In this document: one piece after another, positions 7,177 to 15,573 of the stretch | Layout of the letters: every line of letters begins with the position of its first letter | Position numbering within the stretch: the first letter of the stretch is position 1 | From: Anaerolineales bacterium | GTDB lineage: Bacteria; Chloroflexota; Anaerolineae; Anaerolineales; Villigracilaceae | Direction: 5' to 3' | Length of the DNA stretch: 27,492 nucleotides | Assembly (NCBI GenBank): GCA_015489255.1 | Contig: WGAD01000368.1 | Span: 1 to 27,492, forward strand | Program-made: the position numbers and the translations under genes | Notes under the pieces: generated by a model | Seen by the model: only the letters and a program-made list of their open reading frames with translations | Database searches by the model: none | What the model was told of the DNA's origin: nothing

Positions 7177-8241
7177 ATGAGATTAGGAATTATCGGCTTC
7201 CCTCAAACGGGAAAAACAACCCTCTTCAATGCCCTGACGCGGGGCGACGCGCCCACCACTGCCAGCGCCGGGCGCGTGGAAGTGCACACCGCCGTCGTCA
7301 ACGTGCCCGACCCGCGGGTCGATGCCCTGGCGCGCATGTTCAACCCGCGCAAGACGATCTACGCCAAGGTGACCTACGCCGACATCGCCGGCCTGGATGG
7401 CAGCAGCGGCGGCAGCATCTCCGGCGTGCTGCTCAACCAGCTTTCGCAGATGGACGGCTTCTTGCATGTGGTGCGCTGCTTCGAAAACGACAACGTCGGC
7501 CACATCGCCGGCAGCATCGACCCCTTGCGCGACATCCGCTCCATGGAAAGCGAATTCATCCTCAACGATCTGATCGCCGTCGAGCGCAAGCTAGAACGTC
7601 TGCAAGAAGAACGCCGCAAAGGCGGCACCGACAAAACCCTCAACGCCCGCCAGATCGCCCTCTTCGAACGCCTGCACGCCCGCCTGGCAGAAGAAAAACC
7701 CCTGCGCGGTTTGACCTTCAGCGCCGAAGAAGAGCGTTTTCTTTCCGGGTTCGGCCTGCTGAGCCGCAAACCCGTCCTCCTCTTGCTCAACCTGCACGAA
7801 GGCCAGCAGCCGCCCGACTTGGGCAGCCTGGGCGAAACGTTCCCTTGGGTCGCCTTGCAAGGCCAGCTGGAAATGGAGATCGCCCAACTGCCGCCGGAAG
7901 ACGCCGCCATCTTCATGGAAGAATACGGCATTGACGAGCCTGGGCTGAACAAGATGATCCGCCTGTCTTACGATTTGCTCAACCTGCAATCCTTCTTCAC
8001 CGTCGGCGAGGACGAGGTGCGCGCCTGGACGATCCGCCGCGGCATGAAAGCCCAGGAAGCGGCGGGCGTCATCCACACCGATTTGCAAAAAGGGTTCATC
8101 CGCGCCGAAGTGGTATCTTACGACGACCTGATCGCAGCGGGGAGCATGGCCGAAGCCCGCGCCCGCGGCAAATTGCGTCTGGAAGGCAAGGAATACATCG
8201 TGCAGGATGGCGACATCATGCACGTGCGTTTCAATGTATAG
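7177..8241 (+). CDS. ychF: YchF/OLA1-like P-loop ATPase (divergent subfamily)
   Basis: A 354-residue member of the Obg-related YchF family, ATPases that bind ribosomes. The N-terminus carries a P-loop at about residues 8-16, here GFPQTGKTT instead of the usual GLPNVGKST. The switch region keeps DIAGL but then reads DGSSGGSISG rather than the canonical VKGAS.GEGLG. The base-specificity motif is LNLHEG, with Glu in place of the Asp of GTPases, which is the hallmark of ATP preference in this family. A coiled-coil region (about 130-180) has ERKLERLQEERRK. The C-terminus is a TGS domain (EVRAWTIRRGMKAQEAAGVIHTD, ending DGDIMHVRFNV). The start at 7177 gives the standard MRLGIIGFP. It is slightly shorter than the roughly 363-residue E. 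coli protein. The gene diverges from tRNA-Leu. Confidence 0.88.
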   Translation: MRLGIIGFPQTGKTTLFNALTRGDAPTTASAGRVEVHTAVVNVPDPRVDALARMFNPRKTIYAKVTYADIAGLDGSSGGSISGVLLNQLSQMDGFLHVVRCFENDNVGHIAGSIDPLRDIRSMESEFILNDLIAVERKLERLQEERRKGGTDKTLNARQIALFERLHARLAEEKPLRGLTFSAEEERFLSGFGLLSRKPVLLLLNLHEGQQPPDLGSLGETFPWVALQGQLEMEIAQLPPEDAAIFMEEYGIDEPGLNKMIRLSYDLLNLQSFFTVGEDEVRAWTIRRGMKAQEAAGVIHTDLQKGFIRAEVVSYDDLIAAGSMAEARARGKLRLEGKEYIVQDGDIMHVRFNV

Positions 8242-8244
8242 GGA

Positions 8245-8279
8245 AATGAAAAATGAGCAATGAGAAGTGATGAATGGGA
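8245..8279 (+). repeat. Five degenerate 7-bp tandem repeats (AATGAGA-like)
   Basis: Directly after the ychF stop the sequence reads AATGAAA, AATGAGC, AATGAGA, AGTGATG, AATGGGA, five heptamers in register. The block separates ychF from the pepF ribosome-binding site. Confidence 0.6.
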
Positions 8280-8302
8280 AAACCGTGAAGGAGAAGGACA
8301 AT

Positions 8303-10072
8303 ATGCCCTACGAACAAACCGCTTGGACGCTGGATGATCTCTTCCCCGGGTTCGACAGCTCGGAGCTGGCAGCCGCGTTTGACGAACTGAACGAACGGGT
8401 GACGGCTTTCGCATCGCGCCGCAGCGCGCTGACCCCAGACATCTCCCCCGAAGCCTTCCTGGATATCCTGCAAGAATCGGAAGCCATGACCCGATTGCTG
8501 CACCGGTTATACGCTTTTGCCGGCCTTTCCTTTGCCGCCAACACCCAAGACCAAAAAGCCCAGGCCCTCCTGGGGCAGGTGCAGCAATTCGCCGCCGAGC
8601 TGGAAAACCGCACGCTTTTCTTCAGCCTGTGGTGGAAAAACCTTGACGAGGAAAACGCCGCCCGCCTGCTGAAAGCCGCCGGCGATTACCGCTACTATCT
8701 GGAAAAAATGCGCGCCTTCAAGCCGCACACCCTGGCCGAAGGGGAAGAAAAGGTCGTCAACCTGAAAAACGTCACCGGCGTGGAAGCCCTCGTCAACCTC
8801 TACGATGCCATCACCAACCGCTATGTCTTTCATCTGGCGGTCGAGGGCGAAGACAAAGAACTGACCCGAGGCGAACTGATGACCTACGTCCGCGGCAGCG
8901 ACCCCGATCTGCGGGCTGCTGCCTATCAGGAACTCTACCGTGTTTACGGGCAAGATGGCCCCGTGCTCGGGCAGATGTACCAGGCCATTGTCCGTGACTG
9001 GCGCAATGAAAACATCACCCTGCGCGGTTTCCACTCTCCTATCGCCGCCCGCAACCTGCGGAACGACATCCCCGACCAGGCCGTCGAAGCACTGCTGACG
9101 GTCTGCCAGCGCAATGCGCCGCTTTTCCAACGGTACTTCCGCCTGAAAGCCCGCCACCTGGGCATGGACACCTTGCGCCGCTACGACATCTACGCGCCGG
9201 TTGCCACGGCCAACAAACGCTACGATTTTTCCCAGGCCGTCCATCTCGTCCTGGATTCGTTCAACCAATTTTTACCCCGCTTTGGCGAACTGGCAGAACA
9301 GGTTTTCGCCGCCGGCCACATAGATAGCGAAGTCCGGCGGGGCAAACAAGGCGGCGCCTTTTGCTGGAGCGTCACCCCAGACCTTGTCCCCTGGGTCAAG
9401 CTCAACTACCAGGGGCGGGCCTCCGATGTGGCAACCATGGCCCACGAGCTGGGGCACGCCATCCACGCCATGCTGGCCGCGGATCACACCGTTTTCACCT
9501 ACCACGCCTCCCTGCCGCTGGCGGAAACGGCCTCCACCTTTGGCGAGATGATGCTGATCGACCGCCTGCTGGCGGAGGAAACCGACCCGGACGTCCGCCG
9601 CGACCTGCTCTTCCGCCAGATAGACGACGCCTACGCCACCATCATGCGGCAGGCCTTCTTCGCCCTTTTCGAAAAACAGGCGCACGAGATGATCGCCCAA
9701 AACGCCTCCGTGGACGACCTGGCCGCCGCCTACATGGACAATCTGCGCGCCCAATTCGGCGAGGCAGTGACGCTCAGCGAGGAATTTCGCTGGGAATGGG
9801 TGTCTATCCCTCACATTTACCACACGCCTTTTTACGTTTACGCCTATGCCTTCGGGCAATTGCTGGTGCTCGCGCTCTACAAACGCTACCGGGCCGAAGG
9901 CGAGGCCTTCAAGCCGCTATACGAGGCCATCTTGCGCGCGGGCGGCTCGCAGGCGCCAGAAAAGGTGTTGCAAGCCGCCGGCATCGAGATCCGCGATCAG
10001 ACTTTCTGGCAAGGCGGGTTCGACACCCTCGCCGAGATGATCGCCGCCCTGGAGGCCCTGCCTTCCGCCTGA
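8303..10072 (+). CDS. pepF: M3-family oligoendopeptidase F
   Basis: A cytosolic zinc metallopeptidase that cuts short peptides; 589 residues, the usual size. An N-terminal helical PepF domain (about 100-170) precedes the peptidase M3 domain. The zinc site reads HELGHAIH, and the third ligand is the Glu in AETASTFGEM, about 25 residues later. FHSPIAARN and RKQGG-like GKQGGAFCW segments are typical of the family. The C-terminus has YAFGQLLVLALY and a final FWQGGFDTL. The ATG at 8303 is chosen because AAGGAG and AAGG lie 5-9 bases upstream; an in-frame ATG at 8267 is inside the heptamer repeats and would add an atypical 12-residue extension. It ends at a shared terminator facing ssb. Confidence 0.94.
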   Translation: MPYEQTAWTLDDLFPGFDSSELAAAFDELNERVTAFASRRSALTPDISPEAFLDILQESEAMTRLLHRLYAFAGLSFAANTQDQKAQALLGQVQQFAAELENRTLFFSLWWKNLDEENAARLLKAAGDYRYYLEKMRAFKPHTLAEGEEKVVNLKNVTGVEALVNLYDAITNRYVFHLAVEGEDKELTRGELMTYVRGSDPDLRAAAYQELYRVYGQDGPVLGQMYQAIVRDWRNENITLRGFHSPIAARNLRNDIPDQAVEALLTVCQRNAPLFQRYFRLKARHLGMDTLRRYDIYAPVATANKRYDFSQAVHLVLDSFNQFLPRFGELAEQVFAAGHIDSEVRRGKQGGAFCWSVTPDLVPWVKLNYQGRASDVATMAHELGHAIHAMLAADHTVFTYHASLPLAETASTFGEMMLIDRLLAEETDPDVRRDLLFRQIDDAYATIMRQAFFALFEKQAHEMIAQNASVDDLAAAYMDNLRAQFGEAVTLSEEFRWEWVSIPHIYHTPFYVYAYAFGQLLVLALYKRYRAEGEAFKPLYEAILRAGGSQAPEKVLQAAGIEIRDQTFWQGGFDTLAEMIAALEALPSA

Positions 10073-10087
10073 GCTGCGCCTCACAAC

Positions 10088-10126
10088 AAAAAAAGCGTGC
10101 GCCTTTTCAAGACGCACGCTTTTTTT
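10088..10126. terminator. Bidirectional intrinsic terminator between pepF and ssb
   Basis: A7 (10088-10094) then GCGTGCG, an 11-base loop, CGCACGC and T7 (10120-10126). The stem is perfect, with T-runs on both strands, so it ends pepF on the plus strand and ssb on the minus strand. Confidence 0.92.
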
Positions 10127-10138
10127 CTTCCCTGGCGT

Positions 10139-10525
10139 TCAGGCTTCGTAGGGTGCAGGCTCCTCGGCCAGCATTTCTTCCTCTTCGGGCGCCGGCTCGC
10201 GTCGTTCCAGCATCTGCATCCCGCGCAACACCACCTTGGTGAAATAGCGCGTCTGCCCGTCCGCTTCGTAGCGATCGGTTTTCAGTCGGCCCTCCAGGTA
10301 CACCAGCTGCCCTTTGGCCAGGTATTGCGCACAGACTTCCCCCAGGCGTCCCCAGGCCTCGACGTTGAACCAGTCGGTTTCTTCGTGCCGGTTGCCTTCT
10401 TTGTCCCGCCAGCGATGACCGACCGCCACGCTGAACGTCGTCACCTTCTTGCCGCTGGGCGTGTAACGCACTTCCGGATCCTTGCCCAGGCGACCAATCA
10501 ACTCAATGCGGTTGAGCGCAGGCAT
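10139..10525 (-). CDS. ssb: Single-stranded DNA-binding protein
   Basis: Binds single-stranded DNA in replication and repair; 128 residues, at the short end for the family. The OB fold fills residues 1-105: NRIELIGRLGKDPEVRYTPSGK, FSVAVGHRWRDKEG, TDWFNVEAWGRLGEVCAQYL, and LVYLEGRLKTDRYE. The tail is very short (about 20 residues), rich in Glu, and ends EEPAPYEA. It lacks the usual DDDIPF-type tip that docks partner proteins. The start has AAGGAGGGG four to seven bases upstream. A promoter lies at 10567-10594. It is a single-gene unit between two terminator and promoter boundaries. Confidence 0.94.
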   Translation of the reverse strand: MPALNRIELIGRLGKDPEVRYTPSGKKVTTFSVAVGHRWRDKEGNRHEETDWFNVEAWGRLGEVCAQYLAKGQLVYLEGRLKTDRYEADGQTRYFTKVVLRGMQMLERREPAPEEEEMLAEEPAPYEA

Positions 10526-10566
10526 ATACCCCTCCTTGCAAAAGAACGGAACGCAAACTTGCTTTT

Positions 10567-10594
10567 AGTGTATAAAAATTTGTCTGGATGTCAA
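10567..10594 (-). promoter_or_regulatory. Promoter of ssb
   Basis: On the minus strand TTGACA (10594-10589) and TACACT (10572-10567) are 16 bases apart. The -35 box overlaps the stop codon of the upstream membrane-protein gene (10593-10591). The leader to the ssb ATG is about 35 bases. Confidence 0.7.
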
Positions 10595-12117
10595 GTGGAG
10601 TTGGGCGGACGTTTGCGCCGGCGCAGCCCATCGCCCAGCCAGGCGACCAATGTAAAGCCCCAAATTGCCTGCACCATCGTCCAGAAGGACAAACGCGGCA
10701 GGGCTGCCGTGTAACGGCTGATGTACCACTCGCTGAAAAAGGCCAGAAAGATGACCTCCGCACTGAGCACGCGCCAGCGCCAGGGGCTGTCGGTCTGGCG
10801 GGCGCGCAGCCAACCATAGGCTGCCGCCAACGCTTGCCAGCCAAGGAAGATCACCCGATAACGTGGATTGTCCCACTGGTCGCCGCCAGCCCGCAACGAA
10901 GCCAGCACGATCCACCCCCAGGAGAGCGCCGCCAACGACAAGAGCAGCCACCCTCGACGCGTTCTCTCTTGCCAGGCGAGAGGCGCCGCCATCAACAACG
11001 GGGCGACCAGCGCATACCAGCCTGCCGCGCGCAGGAAGTTGATCCCATGCCAGAGGGGCGCCGCCGGTTCGATCAACGTGCCAGGGAGCACGGGCTGCGC
11101 CAGCCCAAAGCCAGCCACAAACAACGCATGATAACGCGGCGGCATGGCGGCCAGCAATTTGTCCACCCAGCCGGATTGCCGCGCCAGGAGATACATATCC
11201 CAGCGGGCAGCTTCTCTCAGCCAGCGCAGGGTGCGCGTCAGCCAATCGCCCTCGCCGCCGGCTGCCTGCGCCGCAAACAATGTCAGCGCCGCCAACATCA
11301 CCAGGCCGGCCCCGGCCCACAAAACCCACGGCGGAAGGCCCTCGTCCCGCGTCCACAGGGCGGTCAACGCCGCGCCGAGAACGGCAAAGGCCGCCACCCC
11401 GGGCGAAAAAGTCAGCAAGACCAACAATCCCAATACCCCCACGGCCACATCCCGCGCCGTGGCGCGGTGCACGCGGGAGGCGCTCCACGTCATCCAGACG
11501 ATGGCGCTCATCAGGAAGGGTTCGCGCATCTGGGAAGCGCCTTGCAAAACCCCTTCGGGATAGAGCACATACCAAAGCGCCGCCGGGCGCGCCAGCCTTT
11601 CCCCGCCCAGGTCCTCCCCCAATTGCCACAAGAAGGGCAACCCCAGGGCTGCCACCCAGGCGCCCAGCAGCACGATCAGCAAGGGGCGGTGGGCGTCCGG
11701 CGAAAGATAGCGATACGTGAACGCACTCAAATACAACAACCCGCCGTACTGATCCGTGGCCGTGCTGCGATCGAAGGCCAGGCGCAGCGGTTGCCCGGAT
11801 TGCGCCAATTCCCAGGCCTGGGTATCGCGCCGATAGGCATCGTAAAAGACATAACCGCCTTGCTGGGTGGGGTTATCGTACCCGTAAAGGGGCAGCAGCT
11901 GGTTGAGCGCAACGCCCACCCCCAGCCGCAACAGGAAGGCCGCCAGCACCAGGCGCAACAGCAACTTTCGGCCCGCAGCCGCGGCTTGCAGCGTCCACAA
12001 CGCCAGCAGAAGAAGCCCACAGGCCGCCAGCGTCCCCGGCCAAAAAGCGCCCGGCGAGGCCGCGCCGACCAGCGCCGCCAGCGGAAACGCCAACCCAAGA
12101 AGTCGCTTTTCCTTCAT
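10591..12117 (-). CDS. Multi-pass membrane protein, GT-C/GT39-like glycosyltransferase or polysaccharide-assembly protein
   Basis: 508 residues with about ten to twelve hydrophobic helices. The first outside loop contains DNPTQQGGYVFYDAYRRDTQAW, an acidic loop placed as in GT-C enzymes that use lipid-linked sugars (the PMT/RgtA-like group). The next segments are PAALWYVLYPEGVLQGASQMREPF and a long run of helices, and the protein ends with a basic tail, RRRKRP. This arrangement suits a membrane glycosyltransferase, but a polymerase or ligase of the same polysaccharide pathway cannot be excluded; no catalytic motif is decisive. The ATG at 12117 overlaps the stop of the glycosyltransferase gene (ATGA), placing it last in the polysaccharide run. 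The longer upstream frame to 12285 is only open by chance. Confidence 0.75.
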   Translation of the reverse strand: MKEKRLLGLAFPLAALVGAASPGAFWPGTLAACGLLLLALWTLQAAAAGRKLLLRLVLAAFLLRLGVGVALNQLLPLYGYDNPTQQGGYVFYDAYRRDTQAWELAQSGQPLRLAFDRSTATDQYGGLLYLSAFTYRYLSPDAHRPLLIVLLGAWVAALGLPFLWQLGEDLGGERLARPAALWYVLYPEGVLQGASQMREPFLMSAIVWMTWSASRVHRATARDVAVGVLGLLVLLTFSPGVAAFAVLGAALTALWTRDEGLPPWVLWAGAGLVMLAALTLFAAQAAGGEGDWLTRTLRWLREAARWDMYLLARQSGWVDKLLAAMPPRYHALFVAGFGLAQPVLPGTLIEPAAPLWHGINFLRAAGWYALVAPLLMAAPLAWQERTRRGWLLLSLAALSWGWIVLASLRAGGDQWDNPRYRVIFLGWQALAAAYGWLRARQTDSPWRWRVLSAEVIFLAFFSEWYISRYTAALPRLSFWTMVQAIWGFTLVAWLGDGLRRRKRPPNST

Positions 12118-13217
12118 CCGTCCCAACCCTCCAGGATGCGCGCTGCCCGCGCCCGCCAGGTGAACGCCTGCACCCGACGATAGGCCTCTGCAGCCAACGC
12201 CTGCCGCCGCTCGGGCGAGGCCATCAAATCTTCCAGCGCCGCCTGCCAGTGATCGGCGTCTGCGGGGGGCAGGAAGCGCGCGCAACTTTCGTCCAGCACC
12301 TCGTGGATGACGGGCAAATCGCTGGTGAGGATCGGGCGGCGCGCCGCCATGTAATCGAACATCTTCATCGGGCTGGCGACCGCCGCCGAGTCGCCGCCGC
12401 TGCTGCCCGCTATCCGCCGCTCATACGGCATGACCAGGACATCCGCCGCCGCCTGCCAGAGCGGCAATTGGGCCGGCGGCTGAAACCCGACAAAGCGTAA
12501 GTTGGGCGCGCCCGCCGTCTGCTGCCGCCAAAAGCGCAACTCTTTCTCGCGCCCGCCAACCCACACAAAAGAAAACTGCGGCAGTCGGCGCGCCAGTTCG
12601 ACGAAAAGAGGCACACCGCGCCCGGCATACAAGTGCCCGGTGCACATCACCGTTGGCGCAGCCGGCAGGCCCAGGCGCGCGCGGGCCGTCGGCGGATCGG
12701 GCAGGCCCTGGTAGGCCTCCAGGTCGATGCCGTTGGGGGCGATGATCCGCTCTCCGGGGAAGGGGCCATAGCGCTCGGCCAGGCGGCTGTCTAGGGCGCG
12801 GGTGATGCTCACCAGCCGCTTCTTCCCCGGCAGGCGGAAGAACGCCCGCGCCCAGAGCGGGCCAAAGCGTCCCGTGGGCGGCTCATGGGCCTCGAAGATC
12901 ACCGGCCAGCCGCGCGCCAACCCGCCCACAGCGGCCTGCCAGGGCCAGACGTACAACAGATCCGGGCGGGAGGCCGCCAGCACCGCCCGCCAGGGGTAGA
13001 ACCGCCGCCGCCCTTGCGGCAGCCAGTGGACGGAGAAGGGCGTCTGCAATCCGTAGAGCGCGGCCAGTTCCTCCCAGGGCTGCGGCGGCGACATCCGCGG
13101 CACCAGCAACTGCACCCGATGCCCCAACTGTGCCAAAGCGTGGCAGGCCTTCATCACCTGAATGCTGTTGGCGTTGCCCGAAGGCACACGAGAAGCGGCA
13201 ATGGCGACGATCTTCAT
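12114..13217 (-). CDS. Glycosyltransferase, GT4-like
   Basis: 367 residues with the two-domain GT-B layout. The N-terminal half starts MKIVAIAASRVPSGNANSIQ, typical of an acceptor-side Rossmann domain, and includes HEPPTGRFG and PNGIDLEAYQ at the interdomain linker. The C-terminal half has VMCTGHLYAGRGVPLFVELA, FVGFQP, the ADVLVMPY element and SPMKMFDYMAARRPILTSDLPV, which is the donor-nucleotide region of GT4 enzymes. Donor and acceptor cannot be read from sequence; UDP-uronic or aminouronic acid is suggested by the dehydrogenase and epimerase in the run. The ATG at 13217 overlaps the flippase stop by four bases. It has no predicted membrane helix, so it probably works on the inner face of the membrane. 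Confidence 0.88.
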   Translation of the reverse strand: MKIVAIAASRVPSGNANSIQVMKACHALAQLGHRVQLLVPRMSPPQPWEELAALYGLQTPFSVHWLPQGRRRFYPWRAVLAASRPDLLYVWPWQAAVGGLARGWPVIFEAHEPPTGRFGPLWARAFFRLPGKKRLVSITRALDSRLAERYGPFPGERIIAPNGIDLEAYQGLPDPPTARARLGLPAAPTVMCTGHLYAGRGVPLFVELARRLPQFSFVWVGGREKELRFWRQQTAGAPNLRFVGFQPPAQLPLWQAAADVLVMPYERRIAGSSGGDSAAVASPMKMFDYMAARRPILTSDLPVIHEVLDESCARFLPPADADHWQAALEDLMASPERRQALAAEAYRRVQAFTWRARAARILEGWDG

Positions 13218-14581
13218 CCTACCGCCTCCTGGCGCCGCATTTCTCGCAAACCCAGCCAGACCATCAGGCCAATGGAAAGCACAAAATAGGCCGATAAAAT
13301 GGCCGCCAGCATCAGATAACCGAAACGAGGCGTCAGCCAGAAGATGGCCGCCAGCTCCAGCGCGCCCACACCCGCCGAAACCATCACCGGCCAGGAGGGC
13401 TTGCCCAGCGCCAGCAACAGGGGGCGGTTCCACTGAAACACGCTGGCAAAGCCATAGCCCAATAAAAGGATGAGCAAGGCCGGATAGGCCGGTAAAGCCT
13501 CGGCGCCGTACAACCAGGGGATGACAAACCAGCCCGTCAGCGCCAGCCCGCCGCCCAGCAGAGCGACGACGGCGCCAGTCACCAGGCTCACGCGGCGCAA
13601 AACGCGGCGGGTGGTGCGCCATTGCTTGCGGCTCACGCTGCGGGTGATCTCGGCGTAAGTCGGCCAGATGAAGGGGTTGACGATCAGCAAAATGGGGTTG
13701 ATCAGCCCCTGGGCCAGTTTCATATACCCGACCTCAACGCTAGACAACAAGGCCGCCAGATACAGCGGAATGTTGTCGCGCGTTAACAAATTGACTGTGC
13801 CGTTCAGGTTGGTGTGTAGGGCAAAGGTCAACATGCCGCGCAAATCATCGGCCTGTTTCCAGGAAACGCGCCACCACTTTGCCCCCCATTCGCTGGCCGC
13901 CACACAAAGCGAGCGCACAGCCAGGGTTGCGCCATAATAGGCTTTGCCCAGCAGATACGCCAGCAAGACCCATTTGAGCAGGGAGGGCGCATACAGCGCC
14001 GGCTGCCAGCGCCAGAGCGCCCAGGTGAGGGCGATCAGGCTGGCTGTGACCACGCTCTGACCAAAACCGATGCGCGCCAGGTAATCGAACCGATCGAAGG
14101 CTTGCAAAATGCCGGTTGCCGTTTGCGTAACGCCATTGCCCAGGATGCTCAAACCGTAAAACGCAAAGAGCGGCGCCAGGGCCGGATCGTCGGCAAAGGC
14201 GCCTGCCGCCCAGCGCGCCAGGGCGACCAGCGTGCCGTAGGCCAGGAGCGAGGTCAACGCTTCGATCAAAAAGGCCGCCTTCAGCGCAGCGGCGCCGGCT
14301 TGCAGGCGAGAGTCCGCCTGCGCCGCGTGGACGCGCTGCACGACGACCTCGTTCATGCGAAAGGACAGCAAGCGGTTCATGTTGGAGGCAAAGGTGGTGA
14401 TCACCGCTACCAGCCCCCACCCTTCCACCCCCAACATGCGCACCGCCAGAATGGACTGAAAGAAGGCCAGCACGGCGCCGGCGCCGCTGCTGGAGAGCAA
14501 AAAACCGCTGTTCTTCAGGATGCGTCCCAGCAGGCGATCTTCACGCAGGGCCGCCAGCCAACGCCGCCCGCGGTTCATCAC
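13214..14581 (-). CDS. Polysaccharide flippase (Wzx-like, MOP superfamily)
   Basis: 455 residues with about 12-14 membrane helices. The N-terminus has KNSGFLLSSSGAGAVLAFFQ and RMLGVEGWG, which is the standard opening of polysaccharide-export flippases of the PST type. The rest alternates helices and short basic loops, e.g. RDNIPLYLAALLSSVEVGYMKLA around the middle. It should carry lipid-linked sugar units across the membrane. Two starts are possible: GTG at 14581, about 11 bases after AAGGAG, or ATG at 14578, which forms TGATG with the epimerase stop. Either way translation is coupled to the upstream gene. It lies between the sugar-modifying genes and the glycosyltransferases, as expected for a surface polysaccharide cassette. 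Confidence 0.9.
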   Translation of the reverse strand: MMNRGRRWLAALREDRLLGRILKNSGFLLSSSGAGAVLAFFQSILAVRMLGVEGWGLVAVITTFASNMNRLLSFRMNEVVVQRVHAAQADSRLQAGAAALKAAFLIEALTSLLAYGTLVALARWAAGAFADDPALAPLFAFYGLSILGNGVTQTATGILQAFDRFDYLARIGFGQSVVTASLIALTWALWRWQPALYAPSLLKWVLLAYLLGKAYYGATLAVRSLCVAASEWGAKWWRVSWKQADDLRGMLTFALHTNLNGTVNLLTRDNIPLYLAALLSSVEVGYMKLAQGLINPILLIVNPFIWPTYAEITRSVSRKQWRTTRRVLRRVSLVTGAVVALLGGGLALTGWFVIPWLYGAEALPAYPALLILLLGYGFASVFQWNRPLLLALGKPSWPVMVSAGVGALELAAIFWLTPRFGYLMLAAILSAYFVLSIGLMVWLGLREMRRQEAVG

Positions 14582-15561
14582 AGGGTGTGGATCTCCTTCG
14601 CCCAGCTGCGCTCAGCGCGATACCAGTCAATCAGCGCTGTGATGCCACGCCGCAGATCGAACTGCGGCTCCCAGCCGAGGAGCTCGCGCGCCTTGCGGAC
14701 ATCCGCCAGGTTGCGGCGCATATCCGCCGGATTGGGCGGGCCGTATTCTACCGTGGCTTGCAGGCCGGTCAGGTCTTCGATCAGGCGCACCAGGTCGTTG
14801 ATGGTGATCTCCTCGTGGCCGCCCAGGTTGATGACCTCATACCCCAGGGGCCGCAAGGCGGCGATCGTCCCGCGGGCGATGTCATCGATGTAGGTGAACC
14901 CGCGCGATTGCTCCCCGTCGCCGAAGATCTGAATCGGGCGGCCTTCGTGGATCCACTGCACAAAGCGGAACAAGGCCAGGTCGGGGCGCCCCGCCGGGCC
15001 GTAAACGGTGAAATAGCGCACCACGGTGACATCTATCCCGTAGAGGTAATGGTAACTGTGCGCCAGCGCTTCAGCCGCCTTCTTGCTGGCTGCATACGGC
15101 TGCAAGGGGCGGTCGCTGCTGGCCGTTTCCGGCGTCGGGTAAGGCGGATCGGCGCCGTAAATGCTGGAGGTAGAAGCCAGGATGAACTTCGGCACGCCGA
15201 ACTGGCGGCACAATTCCAGCATGTTCAACGTGCCGGTGACGTTGGTCTCCACAAACCCCCAGGGGTCTTTGACGCTGGCGCGCACGCCAGCCCGCGCCGC
15301 CAAATTGATGACCGCAGCAAAGCGGAAATCATCCAGGCCAAAGCTGGCCGGGTCGAGGATGCGCTTTTCGGCAATATCCCGCTGGTAAAACTTAAACCCC
15401 GGCATCGCCTGCAAGCGCCGCAGCCGATACTCCTTGATGCGCACATCGTAGGCGTGGTTCATATTGTCCACGCCGACCACCTCGTGCCCGGCTTCCAGCA
15501 ACAATTCAATCAGGCGGTGAGCGATAAAACCGGCTGCGCCGGTGACCAGATAGCGGGCCAT
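14578..15561 (-). CDS. NAD-dependent sugar epimerase (UDP-glucuronate 4-epimerase-like SDR)
   Basis: 327 residues, extended short-chain dehydrogenase fold. The NAD-binding GAAGFIA is at 8-14, the catalytic Ser region TSS at 131-133, and Tyr156 with Lys160 in YAASK. NLAARAGVRASVKDP and VRYFTVYGPAGRPD are very close to the UDP-glucuronate 4-epimerase group. Because the upstream gene is a UDP-N-acetylhexosamine-type dehydrogenase, the substrate may instead be an aminouronic acid such as UDP-GlcNAcA. AGGAGG is four bases before the ATG. It starts 12 bases after the dehydrogenase stop, so oxidation and epimerisation are probably sequential steps. Confidence 0.9.
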   Translation of the reverse strand: MARYLVTGAAGFIAHRLIELLLEAGHEVVGVDNMNHAYDVRIKEYRLRRLQAMPGFKFYQRDIAEKRILDPASFGLDDFRFAAVINLAARAGVRASVKDPWGFVETNVTGTLNMLELCRQFGVPKFILASTSSIYGADPPYPTPETASSDRPLQPYAASKKAAEALAHSYHYLYGIDVTVVRYFTVYGPAGRPDLALFRFVQWIHEGRPIQIFGDGEQSRGFTYIDDIARGTIAALRPLGYEVINLGGHEEITINDLVRLIEDLTGLQATVEYGPPNPADMRRNLADVRKARELLGWEPQFDLRRGITALIDWYRAERSWAKEIHTL

Positions 15562-15573
15562 ACGGCCTCCTTT

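Noticed and set aside
10588..12183. 531-codon plus-strand open frame
   Set aside because: Antisense shadow of the GT-C-like membrane protein; Gln/Arg/Pro-rich with no domain.
13218..13622. N-terminal extension of the glycosyltransferase gene
   Set aside because: It overlaps the flippase coding region, and the protein aligns to the family from MKIVAIAAS onward.
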